Source: Coralloluteibacterium stylophorae
GTDB lineage: Bacteria; Pseudomonadota; Gammaproteobacteria; Xanthomonadales; Xanthomonadaceae
Direction: 5' to 3'
Assembly (NCBI RefSeq): GCF_018122625.2
Contig: NZ_JAGQFT020000010.1
Location: 1 to 64,000 of the forward strand
DNA: 64,000 nucleotides
Shown: positions 38,845 to 47,339 of the stretch, piece by piece
Numbering within the stretch: the stretch's first letter is position 1
Layout of the letters: every line of letters begins with the position of its first letter
The notes under the pieces: model-generated
What the model was told of the DNA's origin: nothing
Seen by the model: only the letters and a program-made list of their open reading frames with translations
Database searches by the model: none
Program-made: the position numbers and the translations under genes

Positions 38845-39210
38845 ATGACTGTTCGATTCAAAGGCACGGAGCTGCGGCCCGTGCTCGCCGAAGCGGTGGC
38901 GAATCAATGCCGCGTCATCCTGGTCAAGGATCAGGGCGTGTACTTCCTGGCCGAGTGCGGCGAGCGCCGACCCGATGGTCGCCAGAAGACCATCGCCTAT
39001 GCCGCCGGTTGCAACCCGGATGTCGATGCCTTCGACGACTGGTGGGAACTGGCGCGTGCCGAGTTCGGTGGCGACGACTTCGGCGAGTTCTTCGATCCGC
39101 AGGAGGGCGTGTTTGCGCGCATCCTGCGCAGCGAGGACGACCTCGACGTGTCCGCCACCGCGACACACCTGTCGCTGCAGGCGGTTCCTCCCACGCCCAG
39201 CGGTAACTGA
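38845..39210 (+). CDS. DUF3085 protein
   Basis: This 121-aa protein with TVRFKGTELRPVLAEAVANQCRVILVKDQGVYFLAECGE, KTIAYAAGCNPDVDAFDDWWELARAEFGGDDFGEFFD is a textbook DUF3085 member. The family is restricted to ICEs and plasmids and its role is unknown. TGGAG lies 9 bases before the ATG. It is flanked on both sides by terminator-like hairpins. Confidence 0.85.
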   Translation: MTVRFKGTELRPVLAEAVANQCRVILVKDQGVYFLAECGERRPDGRQKTIAYAAGCNPDVDAFDDWWELARAEFGGDDFGEFFDPQEGVFARILRSEDDLDVSATATHLSLQAVPPTPSGN

Positions 39211-39554
39211 CCGCCCATCCCTGGCCCCCGCTCCGGGGGCCTCTTTCTTCTCGGCAATGCGGACAGCCGCGAGTGCCGATTGCCGCTCGCCTGCGCGCCG
39301 TCCCGGCGCCACGCTTCCGGCCATGTTCCGCTGACGTCCGTCAGCGACATGCCCAGGCAGCCACGATCTTCAAGGCTGCGACGCGGTTCCGACCGCGTTG
39401 ATCACCCGAGTTCGCACCGGCATCCATGCGCGAACGGCCATCGGTTCTCGATGGCGATGCCACCAAGCTGTTCCATCAACCCACGCGGGGGTTCCACACC
39501 TTCCCCGCCTTGGGTCGGGTGTGTCTCCGCCTCATTGTTCCCAGGAGATTCACC
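39211..39554. other. 344-base intergenic region with hairpin
   Basis: Contains a terminator-like hairpin GGCCCCCG-CTC-CGGGGGCC plus TCTTTCTTCTC at 39223-39252. The third structured repeat (39323-39400) follows, then a leader of about 150 bases before the DUF3577 gene. No gene is seen. Confidence 0.6.
39323..39400 (+). ncRNA. structured intergenic repeat, copy 3
   Basis: Hairpins GCTGAC-GTCC-GTCAGC, TGCC-CA-GGCA and ACGCGG-TTCCGA-CCGCGT correspond to those of copy 1 with changed loops. It ends 154 bases before the DUF3577 gene. Shared core: GACATGCCCAGGCAG and ATCTTCAAGGCTGCGACGCG. Confidence 0.5.
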
Positions 39555-40106
39555 ATGACCACTTCCAACGAAAAGTCCTACTTCGATCTGCACATCACCG
39601 GCCTCGGGTACCTCAATCGCATCCGCGAAGTGAAGCCCAAGAAAGGCGATGCGTTCCTGGCCTGCGACATCGCGGCTCTGAACGGTCCCAGCGATGACGT
39701 CTCGTATGTGCGTTTCGACACGCGCGTATCGGGATCGGAAGCGCAGCACCTGGTGCGCCGCTGCATTCAGGCGGTCGACGCCGAGAAGAAGGTGATGATC
39801 GGCTTCCGCATGGGCGACCTGTGGACCGACACCTTCACCTACTCCAAGGGCAAGCGTGCCGGCGAGCAGGGTGTGAGCCTCAAGGCCCGCCTGCTGTTCG
39901 TCAGTTGGATCAAGGTCGACGGCAAGCTCGTCTACAAGGCCGAGCCCAAGCCGACCGAGACCGACGAGCGGGACCCGGAAGTCCCTGTGACGTCCGACGC
40001 GCCCGCTGCGCAGCAAGCCTCGGCACCGGAGCCTTCCGAGCCCGTCGCCGATGCTGCCGACGACGCAGCCGATGCCCCCGCATTGGCCGTTGCCGAGTCG
40101 TTCTGA
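39555..40106 (+). CDS. DUF3577 / STY4534-family ICE replication protein
   Basis: This 183-aa protein has YFDLHITGLGYLNRIREVKPKKGDAFLACDIAALNG, VSYVRFDTRVSGSEAQHLVRRC and KVMIGFRMGDLWTDTFTYSKGKRAGEQGVSLKARLLFVSWIKVDG. The beta-rich body resembles an OB-fold ssDNA binder, with an acidic Ala/Pro-rich tail (PEPSEPVADAADDAADAPA) like that of SSB proteins. AGGAG lies 8 bases before the ATG. It probably acts with ICE DNA during transfer replication. Confidence 0.85.
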   Translation: MTTSNEKSYFDLHITGLGYLNRIREVKPKKGDAFLACDIAALNGPSDDVSYVRFDTRVSGSEAQHLVRRCIQAVDAEKKVMIGFRMGDLWTDTFTYSKGKRAGEQGVSLKARLLFVSWIKVDGKLVYKAEPKPTETDERDPEVPVTSDAPAAQQASAPEPSEPVADAADDAADAPALAVAESF

Positions 40107-40110
40107 TCCG

Positions 40111-40145
40111 CAAGGCCCCATCCCCGGGGCCTTGTCTTCTCTTCG
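40111..40145 (+). terminator. hairpin between DUF3577 and DUF3275
   Basis: CAAGGCCCC-ATCCCC-GGGGCCTTG, perfect 9-bp stem, followed by TCTTCTCTTC. It lies 28 bases before the next start, inside what should be one transcript, and fits the serial hairpin pattern of this region. Confidence 0.6.
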
Positions 40146-40161
40146 TCAGCAGGAGACCTTC

Positions 40162-40773
40162 ATGATCACCATCCCCGGCCAACTGGCCATCAAGACCATC
40201 CACGGCAGGAACGGCGACTTCAACGTCGGCCGCCTGGCGACCTCGATCGGCGAGTTCGTCGTGAAGAACGCCGAACTCGATCAGTACCGCGAGGGCAAGT
40301 ACGACGGTGATTTCGTCATCGTCGAGATTCGCCCCTCCACGTACAACGCCAACGGCCGCATGGTCATCGAGATCCGCGCCCATCTGGGCGGGATGACACT
40401 GTCCAACATCGACGCCCTGAGCCGCGACGAAGCCCGCCGGCTGAGTCCGCAGGAAGTCGATCCGGTCGACGAGGAGGCGCAGGCGCCCGTGCCGGCAACG
40501 CCCCCGGCCAAGCCGAAGGCGAAGCCGCGCAGTCCGCGTGATCCCCTGGTCGATACCACGCCGTTCGGCAGCGAACCGGCTCCCGTGTCCGCTGCGGCCT
40601 CGGCCGAGGCAGACGACGCGGCGCTGTTCGGTGCCTTGTGGCCCCTGGGCGAGACCGTGAAGCTCGATGCGACCGTGGATCGTCGTGTGCTGCGTCAGCA
40701 GCGCGACCGTCTCGACAAGCTGGGCTACGAGTTCGCTCCGTTGTCCCAGGACTGGCACCTCAAAGCTGCCTGA
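40162..40773 (+). CDS. DUF3275 protein
   Basis: This 203-aa protein has ITIPGQLAIKTIHGRNGDFNVGRLATSIGEFVVKNAELDQYREGKYDGDFVIVEIRPSTY and a C-terminal AALFGALWPLGETVKLDATVDRRVLRQQRDRLDKLGYEFAPLSQDWHL, joined by a Pro/Lys-rich linker. This is the DUF3275 layout. It is found only in ICEs, in the same gene order as here. AGGAG precedes the ATG. Function is unknown. Confidence 0.85.
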   Translation: MITIPGQLAIKTIHGRNGDFNVGRLATSIGEFVVKNAELDQYREGKYDGDFVIVEIRPSTYNANGRMVIEIRAHLGGMTLSNIDALSRDEARRLSPQEVDPVDEEAQAPVPATPPAKPKAKPRSPRDPLVDTTPFGSEPAPVSAAASAEADDAALFGALWPLGETVKLDATVDRRVLRQQRDRLDKLGYEFAPLSQDWHLKAA

Positions 40774-40862
40774 TCCATCCGCCGCCTTACGCGGCATTCC
40801 GCCACCCGCCGGGGTTCTCCCCCGACGGGGAGGGCTCCGGCCTTTGCTTCAAGGAGACCCTC

Positions 40863-41228
40863 ATGGGCTGGACCTTCGTTCGTCAGACGCGCGATCAGTT
40901 GATCCGCGAGCTGCTCGCTCCGCAAGCGTCCAAACGCGCTTGCTGCGAAGTCATCGACCACACGCTGGACGGCGACGTTCTGTGGACCGTGGTTCGCATC
41001 ACCGCCAGGCAGGCGGGCGTCATGGGCCTCGCGGCCGGTGAGTCCGTCTGCTACATCGGCTGCCATCTGCTGGAAAGCTCGGGCGGCGATTGGGGCTACA
41101 AGTCCCTCGATGAGTCCGTGCATCCGTACTACTACTCGTGCCCGCTGCGCTATCTCGACATGGCGCCGGTGCAAAGCCCCAAGTGGCGCGAGCGGGTTCA
41201 CCGCTTCCACGCGGGGCGCGCTGTCTAG
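40863..41228 (+). CDS. small ICE protein (DUF6927-like)
   Basis: This 121-aa protein has MGWTFVRQTRDQLIRELLAPQASKRACCEVIDHTLDGDVLWTVVRI and SVCYIGCHLLESSGGDWGYKSLDESVHPYYYSCPLRYLDMAP. Five Cys and the YYYSCP motif could form a metal or disulfide site. AAGGAG precedes the start. The DUF number is remembered and not certain. It is conserved in this ICE class without known function. Confidence 0.68.
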   Translation: MGWTFVRQTRDQLIRELLAPQASKRACCEVIDHTLDGDVLWTVVRITARQAGVMGLAAGESVCYIGCHLLESSGGDWGYKSLDESVHPYYYSCPLRYLDMAPVQSPKWRERVHRFHAGRAV

Positions 41229-41313
41229 CGGCACGCATCTTCCTTCCACCCAACCGGGGCGAGCATGGCCCCGCGGGCTGTGGTTGCTCCTTCATTTTCA
41301 AGAGGACATCACC

Positions 41314-41964
41314 ATGCCTGCACCTTCTTCCGCGAAACCGCTGTACCGCATCGACGAATGCCCCGACCTCATGGCCGACGGTTGCGTCGGTGACGAGCAG
41401 GGCAATCTCGTCTTTCTCTCGATCTGGGCGCGCGACACCGCCGTTCAGGAGTTCCTCGCCCGCCTGACCCTCGGCCGGGATGAACAGGGACTGGATCAGT
41501 TCCACGTCATCACCGAGCAGGGCGCATCCATCCCGGTCTTCGTCGGCAATGTCGAGAACCTGGAAAAGCGCATCACCCGCGCCTATCGGCGAACGCTGTT
41601 CGGTTCGCTGACGAATGTGTGGCTGTTCGATCGTCGCTGCGTGAAGCCAGACAAGGCCAACGCCAGCGCGCTGGCGCTTCTGCCCAGGGATTCCGCTCAC
41701 CGGCTCGACCGGCTGTGGACGCTGGTGCAGGACACCTGCCCGCTGCCACTGCTCGACCACTGGCGCGACACCGTGCTGGAGCTGTTGCAGACACGGCGGA
41801 TGCTGACCGGTCTTCCCTTGGCCCTCGGGCCGCTGGAAGGCCATCGGCTGGCCCTCGATGTCCCGGCGCTGACGAAGGCGTTGGGCGAGCTGATCCGCAA
41901 CGGCACCCTCGGCGCCACGCAGTACGAACTGGCCGCGAACGCACCGCTTCGGCGTGTGGCGTGA
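41314..41964 (+). CDS. ICE hypothetical protein
   Basis: This 216-aa soluble protein has YRIDECPDLMADGCVGDEQGNLVFLSIWARDTAVQEFLARLTLGRDEQGLDQFHVI and VENLEKRITRAYRRTLFGSLTNVWLFDRRCVKPDKANASALAL. It is predicted alpha/beta with a basic middle. AGAGG lies 11 bases before the ATG. Nothing identifies its function. Its position between DUF3275 and the DNA methyltransferase is the usual one. Confidence 0.68.
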   Translation: MPAPSSAKPLYRIDECPDLMADGCVGDEQGNLVFLSIWARDTAVQEFLARLTLGRDEQGLDQFHVITEQGASIPVFVGNVENLEKRITRAYRRTLFGSLTNVWLFDRRCVKPDKANASALALLPRDSAHRLDRLWTLVQDTCPLPLLDHWRDTVLELLQTRRMLTGLPLALGPLEGHRLALDVPALTKALGELIRNGTLGATQYELAANAPLRRVA

Positions 41965-42029
41965 GCCATCCCCACGGGCATGCGCGCCGCGCGTGCCCGC
42001 CTTCCCTCATCCATCATCAGGAGAAATCC

Positions 42030-43139
42030 ATGGCACTCATGTTTCCGCGCCTGGCGCGCAACTTCATTCGTAACGGCTACTTCCCCACCGACGAGCCGAC
42101 GCTGGAGCGGGCCTTGTCCGCACTGGCGCCGTCTCCCGGCTCCATGTCCATCCTCGATCCCTGCGCCGGCGAAGGCGTGGCGATTGCCGAAGCCGCCCAC
42201 GCCCTCGGGCGCGAGCAGGTCCAGGCCTTCGCCGTCGAGTACGACGCTGAGCGTGCCCGCCACGCACGGCAACTGGTCGATCGCTGCATCCACGGTGACC
42301 TGATGGACACACTGATCTCGCGCCAGTCCTTCGGGCTGCTGTGGCTGAACCCGCCGTATGGCGACCTGAGCAAGGACGTGAACGGCAACATCGGCTATCA
42401 GGGCCAGGGCCGTGCGCGGCTGGAAAAGCTCTTCTATCAGCGCGCGCTGCCGCTGCTGCAGTACGACGGCGTGCTGATCTTCATCGTGCCGTCCTACGTG
42501 CTCGACCCCGAGCTGGTCGGATGGCTGACGCGCCACTTCGCCGACCTACGCATCTACCGTGCGGTGGAAACGCAGTTCAAGCAGGTGGTGATCTTCGGCC
42601 GCAGGATTCGTCAGCGCGACCAGGCGTCGGAGTCGGTCAAGGCCGTGCGTGGTCTGCTGCTGCAGATCGGACAGGGCGACGCCGAAGCCGAGGAGCTGCC
42701 GCTCGAATGGCCGTTCCTGCCGTACACCGTCCCTGCCAGCCCGGCCGAGCCGGAGCACTTCTATCGCGTGACGATGGAGCCCGAGCAGTTCGCCGATGAA
42801 GTCGGCCGGCTGCAAGGTCTCTGGCCGGCGCTCGATACGCACCTGGGCGTCGCGCAGCAATCGCTGCGTCCGCCCGCGCGGGCCTTGTCGCACTGGCATC
42901 TCGCCTTGGCCTTGGCCGCAGGCGCGATCTCTGGCGTAGTGAAGTCCAAGAGCGGGCGCGTGCTCGTCGTCAAAGGTGATACCCACAAGGAGAAGACCCT
43001 CCAGACGGAATACACCGAACGCGACGACGGCTCCGTGGCCGAGACGCGCATCCTCACCGACAAGTTCGTGCCGGTCATTCGTGCATGGGACTTGACGCTG
43101 GGCTCGCCTACGTGGGGCGAAGTGCTGACCATCCGCTGA
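42030..43139 (+). CDS. ICE class I DNA methyltransferase (DUF6094-like)
   Basis: This 369-aa putative DNA methyltransferase has the SAM-binding motif SILDPCAGEGVAIAEAAHALG near residue 40 and the catalytic NPPY at 107-110 (LLWLNPPYGDLSKD), typical of N6-adenine or N4-cytosine enzymes. A C-terminal half of about 190 residues follows with no recognised domain. AGGAG lies 8 bases before the ATG. It may modify ICE DNA to evade restriction on entry into a new host. No companion nuclease is nearby, so it looks like an orphan. Confidence 0.82.
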   Translation: MALMFPRLARNFIRNGYFPTDEPTLERALSALAPSPGSMSILDPCAGEGVAIAEAAHALGREQVQAFAVEYDAERARHARQLVDRCIHGDLMDTLISRQSFGLLWLNPPYGDLSKDVNGNIGYQGQGRARLEKLFYQRALPLLQYDGVLIFIVPSYVLDPELVGWLTRHFADLRIYRAVETQFKQVVIFGRRIRQRDQASESVKAVRGLLLQIGQGDAEAEELPLEWPFLPYTVPASPAEPEHFYRVTMEPEQFADEVGRLQGLWPALDTHLGVAQQSLRPPARALSHWHLALALAAGAISGVVKSKSGRVLVVKGDTHKEKTLQTEYTERDDGSVAETRILTDKFVPVIRAWDLTLGSPTWGEVLTIR

Positions 43140-43240
43140 TCGCTGTTCCCTGACGGTTCGCCGTCGCTTTCATCCACCCACCGGGGTCACGTTGCCCCGA
43201 TGGGGTGCCGTGGCCCCTTCTTCCAGAAGGAGAAACCACC

Positions 43241-43546
43241 ATGGCACTCGCAGTCCTCAACCTCGCGTCACAAGCACGCTTTTCGCCAGGGCAGGTGGTC
43301 ATGACCGCCGGCGTCGACGAGCTGGTCCGACAGGGCCGGCTCAACCCCTCGCCGTACCTGCGCCGCCATCTTCATGGCGATTGGGGCGACCTGGACGACA
43401 GCGATCGACGGCAGAACGACGCCGCGCTGAAGTCCGGTGAGGATCGTCTGTTCTCGTCCTACCAGGTCACGCGCGACCTGAAGCTCTGGATCATCACCGA
43501 ATGGGATCGCAGCGTCACCACACTGCTGTTGCCCAGCGAATACTGA
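43241..43546 (+). CDS. small ICE hypothetical protein
   Basis: This 101-aa protein has NLASQARFSPGQVVMTAGVDELVRQGRLNPSPYLRRHLHGDWGDLDDSDRRQNDAALKSGEDRLFSSY and ends WDRSVTTLLLPSEY. The same short protein is common on plasmids and ICEs. AAGGAG precedes the ATG. No function is known. It lies between the methyltransferase and helicase genes. Confidence 0.7.
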   Translation: MALAVLNLASQARFSPGQVVMTAGVDELVRQGRLNPSPYLRRHLHGDWGDLDDSDRRQNDAALKSGEDRLFSSYQVTRDLKLWIITEWDRSVTTLLLPSEY

Positions 43547-43645
43547 TCCGCATCCAGCGGCCTCGCGCCGCTTCTTTCTTCCCGCCCAGGGGCATGTCAC
43601 CGCCCCGTGGGGGAGGTGCATGCCCCATTGCTTTGGAGCATCACC

Positions 43646-45919
43646 ATGTCCCTCGATCTCGAAACCGTTCCCGAAACCGCTGTGCAGGGCGACCTGCTCG
43701 AAGCGGCCGCTTCACCCCTCACGCTCAGCCTGCAGGACTTCGTGTCCGAGTTCGGCGACGAGCTGCTCGACTCGCTCAACCGCGCCAATCCGCCGGTCTA
43801 CACCGGCCAGGTGCGGGGGCATCGGCAACTGATCCTCGCCACGCTCAAGCGCAAGCTGTTCCCGGCGCAAGCCGATGTGGTCCACGCTGTCACCGAGCTG
43901 TTGGTCGATCGCGGCGAACGCGCCGCGATCGTCAATGGCGAGATGGGCTGCGGCAAGACGACGGTGGGTATTGCCACCGCCGCCGTGCTCAACGCCGAAG
44001 GCTACCGCCGCACCCTGGTGCTCTCGCCACCCCACTTGGTCTACAAGTGGCGGCGCGAAATCCAGGAGACGGTGGCCGGTGCCAAGGTCTGGGTGCTCAA
44101 TGGCCCGGACACGCTGGTCAAGCTGCTGAAACTGCGCGAGCAGTTGGGCGTGCCGGCCCAGGGCCAGGAGTTCTTCGTCCTGGGCCGCGTGCGGATGCGG
44201 ATGGGGTTCCACTGGAAGCCTGTCTTCGTTCGGCGGCGCACGCCTCACGGCGACGTGGGGGCCTGCCCGGATTGCGGGCATGTCATCACCGACCTCGACG
44301 GCGAGCCGATCAACCCGGTCGAACTCGAAGCCGAAGAGTCCCACCGCAAGTGCAGCCACTGCCGTGCACCGCTGTGGTCCTTGATCCGTCCCAGAGGCCT
44401 GTCCGCCAGCGACCAGTCCTCGACCGTGCTCAAGGCACTGAAGCGTATTCCAACCATCGGGGAAGTCACCGCGCAGAAGCTGATGCAGAAGTTCGGTGAC
44501 GCCTTCCTCGCGTCGATGCTCGGGGACAACATCCACGAGTTCATCAACCTGATGGATGACCGCGGCGAGTTGGTCTTCTCGGATCGGCAAGCCCACCGGA
44601 TGGAACGCGCGATGGCCAACATGGAGTTCGGCTTCGGCGAGGGCGGCTACCAGCCGTCCGAGTTCATCAAGAGGCAGCTTCCCCAAGGCACGTTCGACCT
44701 GCTCATCGCCGACGAGGCGCACGAGTACAAGAACGGCGGCTCCGCTCAGGGCCAGGCCATGGGGGTGTTGGCGGCCAAGGCGCGCAAGACGCTGCTGCTC
44801 ACCGGCACACTGATGGGCGGCTACGGCGACGACCTGTTCCACCTGCTGTTCCGAGCCCTGCCGGGGCGGATGATCGAAGACGGCTACCGGCCCACGAAGA
44901 GCGGCAGCATGACGTCGGCCGCGATGGCGTTCATGCGCGATCACGGCGTGCTCAAGGACATCTATTCCGAGAGCACCGGCACGGCGCACAAGACGGCCAA
45001 GGGCACCAAGGTATCGGTGCGAACGGTCAAGGCGCCGGGGTTCGGTCCCAAGGGCGTGCTGCGTTGCGTCCTGCCGTTCACAGTCTTCCTCAAGCTGAAG
45101 GACATCGGTGGCAACGTGCTGCCGCCCTACGACGAGGAGTTCCGCGAAGTCGCGATGGACACGGCGCAAGCCGCGGCCTACCGCGATCTGGCAGGTCGGC
45201 TGACCCAGGAGCTGAAGCAGGCCCTGGCGAAGCGCGACACGACGCTGCTCGGTGTAGTCCTCAACGTGCTGCTGGCCTGGCCGGACTGCTGCTTCCGGTC
45301 GGAGACAGTGGTGCATCCGCGCACGCGCAACACCTTGGCGTTCGTTCCGGCTCAGTTCAACGAGCTGGAGGTGATGCCCAAGGAGCGCGAGCTGATCGAG
45401 ATCTGCAAGCAAGAGAAGGCAGAAGGTCGCAAGACCCTGGTCTATTCGGTCTACACCGGCACGCGCGACACCACGTCGCATTTGAAGGTGCTGCTGGAGC
45501 AGGAAGGCTTCAAGGTGGCGGTGCTGCGCGCGAGCGTGGATGCCTCCCGCCGTGAGGACTGGATCGCCGAGCAGTTGGACCGTGGCATCGACGTGCTCAT
45601 CACCAATCCCGAGCTGGTGAAAACCGGCCTGGATCTGCTGGAGTTCCCGACCATCGTGTTCCTCCAGTCCGGCTACAACGTGTATTCGTTGCAGCAGGCT
45701 GCCCGGCGCTCCTGGCGCATCGGCCAGAAGCAGCCGGTGCGCGTGATCTACCTCGGCTACGCCAACTCCTCGCAGATGACCTGCCTGGGGCTGATGGCCC
45801 GGAAGATCATGGTGTCGCAGAGCACGTCGGGCGACGTGCCCGAGTCGGGCCTGGATGTTCTGAACCAGGATGGCGATTCCGTCGAGGTCGCCCTGGCCCG
45901 GCAGCTTGTCACGGCCTGA
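43646..45919 (+). CDS. ICE SNF2-like DEAH helicase with zinc finger
   Basis: This 757-aa superfamily 2 helicase has Walker A GEMGCGKTT at 98-106, DEAH at 356-359 (LLIADEAHEY), motif III TGTLMGG and a C-terminal helicase half ending QQAARRSWRIGQKQPVRVIYLG, the SNF2-type motif VI. An inserted four-Cys zinc site (Cys207, Cys210, Cys236, Cys239) and an HhH-like segment (LKRIPTIGEVTAQKLMQKFGDAF) lie between the motor motifs. It is standard in this ICE class and probably acts in DNA processing. A double terminator follows. Confidence 0.88.
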   Translation: MSLDLETVPETAVQGDLLEAAASPLTLSLQDFVSEFGDELLDSLNRANPPVYTGQVRGHRQLILATLKRKLFPAQADVVHAVTELLVDRGERAAIVNGEMGCGKTTVGIATAAVLNAEGYRRTLVLSPPHLVYKWRREIQETVAGAKVWVLNGPDTLVKLLKLREQLGVPAQGQEFFVLGRVRMRMGFHWKPVFVRRRTPHGDVGACPDCGHVITDLDGEPINPVELEAEESHRKCSHCRAPLWSLIRPRGLSASDQSSTVLKALKRIPTIGEVTAQKLMQKFGDAFLASMLGDNIHEFINLMDDRGELVFSDRQAHRMERAMANMEFGFGEGGYQPSEFIKRQLPQGTFDLLIADEAHEYKNGGSAQGQAMGVLAAKARKTLLLTGTLMGGYGDDLFHLLFRALPGRMIEDGYRPTKSGSMTSAAMAFMRDHGVLKDIYSESTGTAHKTAKGTKVSVRTVKAPGFGPKGVLRCVLPFTVFLKLKDIGGNVLPPYDEEFREVAMDTAQAAAYRDLAGRLTQELKQALAKRDTTLLGVVLNVLLAWPDCCFRSETVVHPRTRNTLAFVPAQFNELEVMPKERELIEICKQEKAEGRKTLVYSVYTGTRDTTSHLKVLLEQEGFKVAVLRASVDASRREDWIAEQLDRGIDVLITNPELVKTGLDLLEFPTIVFLQSGYNVYSLQQAARRSWRIGQKQPVRVIYLGYANSSQMTCLGLMARKIMVSQSTSGDVPESGLDVLNQDGDSVEVALARQLVTA

Positions 45920-45932
45920 TCCATGTACCCAT

Positions 45933-45990
45933 GCCGGCGGCCCCTCGGGGTCGCCGGCTTCTTTCCATGGCCCTTCGGGGCCGTTTTTCT
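45933..45990 (+). terminator. tandem terminators after the helicase gene
   Basis: The first hairpin is GCCGGCG..CGCCGGC (45933-45958). The second is GGCCC-TTCG-GGGCC followed by GTTTTT (45969-45988). They close the replication/accessory block before the conjugation block. Confidence 0.8.
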
Positions 45991-46116
45991 TGGGCGTATG
46001 ACAGTTCATGGCGCCGCCCGCCATGTATTCGGGCGGGCGTCAGTGCGTTTTGTTTGCTGCCCGCAGGCCAAGCGGCGGCGATGGTGAGCGCTCCGTGTTC
46101 CAGGGAAGCGCCCTCC

Positions 46117-46686
46117 ATGCAACCATCCATCCGCGCTGTTCACCGCCTGGCCCTCGTCGCTGGCTTGCTGGCCGGCAGCCTCTTGGCCGCCGGCTGCGCC
46201 ACGACCGCCGCACCGTCTGCGTCAGCGGTGCCGGCCGCATCGCCAACCGCCGTCGCGCCGGAGCCGGGTTTCGTTCCGGTGGCCCGCTACGGACGCTACA
46301 CCCTGGTCGAGCTGGTGCCGGAACCTGCGCAGCGGGATCTCTTGCAGCAGGCGGTGGAGGTCTCGATTCCGCCCATGCTCGATGCCAGCGTGGGCGATGC
46401 CATGCGCCATGTGCTCCTGCGCTCCGGCTACCGGCTCTGCGATGCGGCCGAGGCCGCATCGCTCTACGCGCTGCCGCTGCCCGCCGCACACCTGCGCCTG
46501 GGCCCGCTGATGCTGCGCGATGCCTTGCTGACCCTTGCCGGCCCCGCCTGGGAGCTGTCGGTCGATGACTTGACCCGCCAGGTCTGCTTCAGCCGGCGCG
46601 GTGCTCCCACCTTCCTTTCCGCCAACCCGCCCGGCACCGCCACGCCCGTGCCGGACGCCGACCGGCCCGAGGAGATGCAGCCATGA
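46117..46686 (+). CDS. pilL: PilL-type lipoprotein of the ICE conjugation apparatus
   Basis: This 189-aa lipoprotein has a signal peptide ending in the lipobox LLAAGC (Cys27). The mature part, GRYTLVELVPEPAQRDLLQQAVEVSIPPMLDASVGDAMRHVLLRSGYRLCD and LRLGPLMLRDALLTLAGPAWEL, matches the PFGI-1 class PilL (TIGR03748) with its secretin-type N-domain. It is the first gene of the conjugation operon and overlaps the next gene by ATGA. Confidence 0.85.
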   Translation: MQPSIRAVHRLALVAGLLAGSLLAAGCATTAAPSASAVPAASPTAVAPEPGFVPVARYGRYTLVELVPEPAQRDLLQQAVEVSIPPMLDASVGDAMRHVLLRSGYRLCDAAEAASLYALPLPAAHLRLGPLMLRDALLTLAGPAWELSVDDLTRQVCFSRRGAPTFLSANPPGTATPVPDADRPEEMQP

Positions 46687-47330
46687 CCTTTCCCCAAGCG
46701 CCATCCGAGCGCAATTCCTGCACGCGCTGGCTCAAGATCGCCGCGGCCTTCTGGCTGCTGCTCATCAGTGCCGTGGCACTCATCAACAGCGTCGGCCTGT
46801 CGCGGCTCGCCGAACGGACCCAGAGCACCGCACAGGATGCGCAGGTCAATGCGCTGGTCCTGCGCGTGGCCGATCTCGAACAACAGGCCGATGCGGACAA
46901 GCGCCGGCCGGCGCCGATCAGCCAGGCCGAATTCGCCACCGCGCGGCAGGCGCTGGACGAGCGGATGACGCGCCTCGAAGAGGCCGACGAGGCGAGGGCC
47001 TTTGCCGTCGACCTGCAGACGCTGCAGACGCGCGTGAACGGAATCGATACCCGCCTGGAGAAGACCCGGCAGGTGGCATCCGCCGCTCGCCCGCGCGCTC
47101 CGGTTGCGACGAAGCCCAAGGTGCCGGAGCCGCCATTCCGGGTGCTCGGCGTGGAGCTACGGGGAGGCGAGCGCTTTCTGTCGATCACCTCCACCGCTGC
47201 GGCCTCGCTCGCGGGCGCCCGGCTGCTGCGCGAGGGCGATGCCGAGGGCGGTTGGCAACTGCAATCCATCGAGGCGCAGGCGGGCGTATTCCAGGTAAAT
47301 GGCCAGACGCAGCGCGTTGCGGTGCCGTAG
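46683..47330 (+). CDS. ICE inner-membrane coiled-coil protein
   Basis: This 215-aa protein has a single N-terminal TM helix (WLKIAAAFWLLLISAVALINSVGL). A predicted coiled coil follows (residues about 45-130, with LRVADLEQQADADK and RMTRLEEADEARAFAVDLQTLQTRVNGIDTRLEKT). A small beta-rich C-terminal domain (FRVLGVELRGGERFLSITS) completes it. The topology is like PilN/PilO or VirB10-type bitopic proteins. It is coupled to pilL, and the specific family is not identified. Confidence 0.7.
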   Translation: MTFPQAPSERNSCTRWLKIAAAFWLLLISAVALINSVGLSRLAERTQSTAQDAQVNALVLRVADLEQQADADKRRPAPISQAEFATARQALDERMTRLEEADEARAFAVDLQTLQTRVNGIDTRLEKTRQVASAARPRAPVATKPKVPEPPFRVLGVELRGGERFLSITSTAAASLAGARLLREGDAEGGWQLQSIEAQAGVFQVNGQTQRVAVP

Positions 47331-47339
47331 GAGGTCGCC

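Noticed and set aside
42030-45919. BREX- or DISARM-like system from the ICE methyltransferase and helicase
   Set aside because: Both are standard, separately terminated genes of this ICE class, with none of the other marker genes of those systems.
43712-46024. 770-codon open frame on the minus strand
   Set aside because: It is antisense to the helicase gene and has His/Arg/Gln-rich composition without motifs. High GC keeps antisense frames open.
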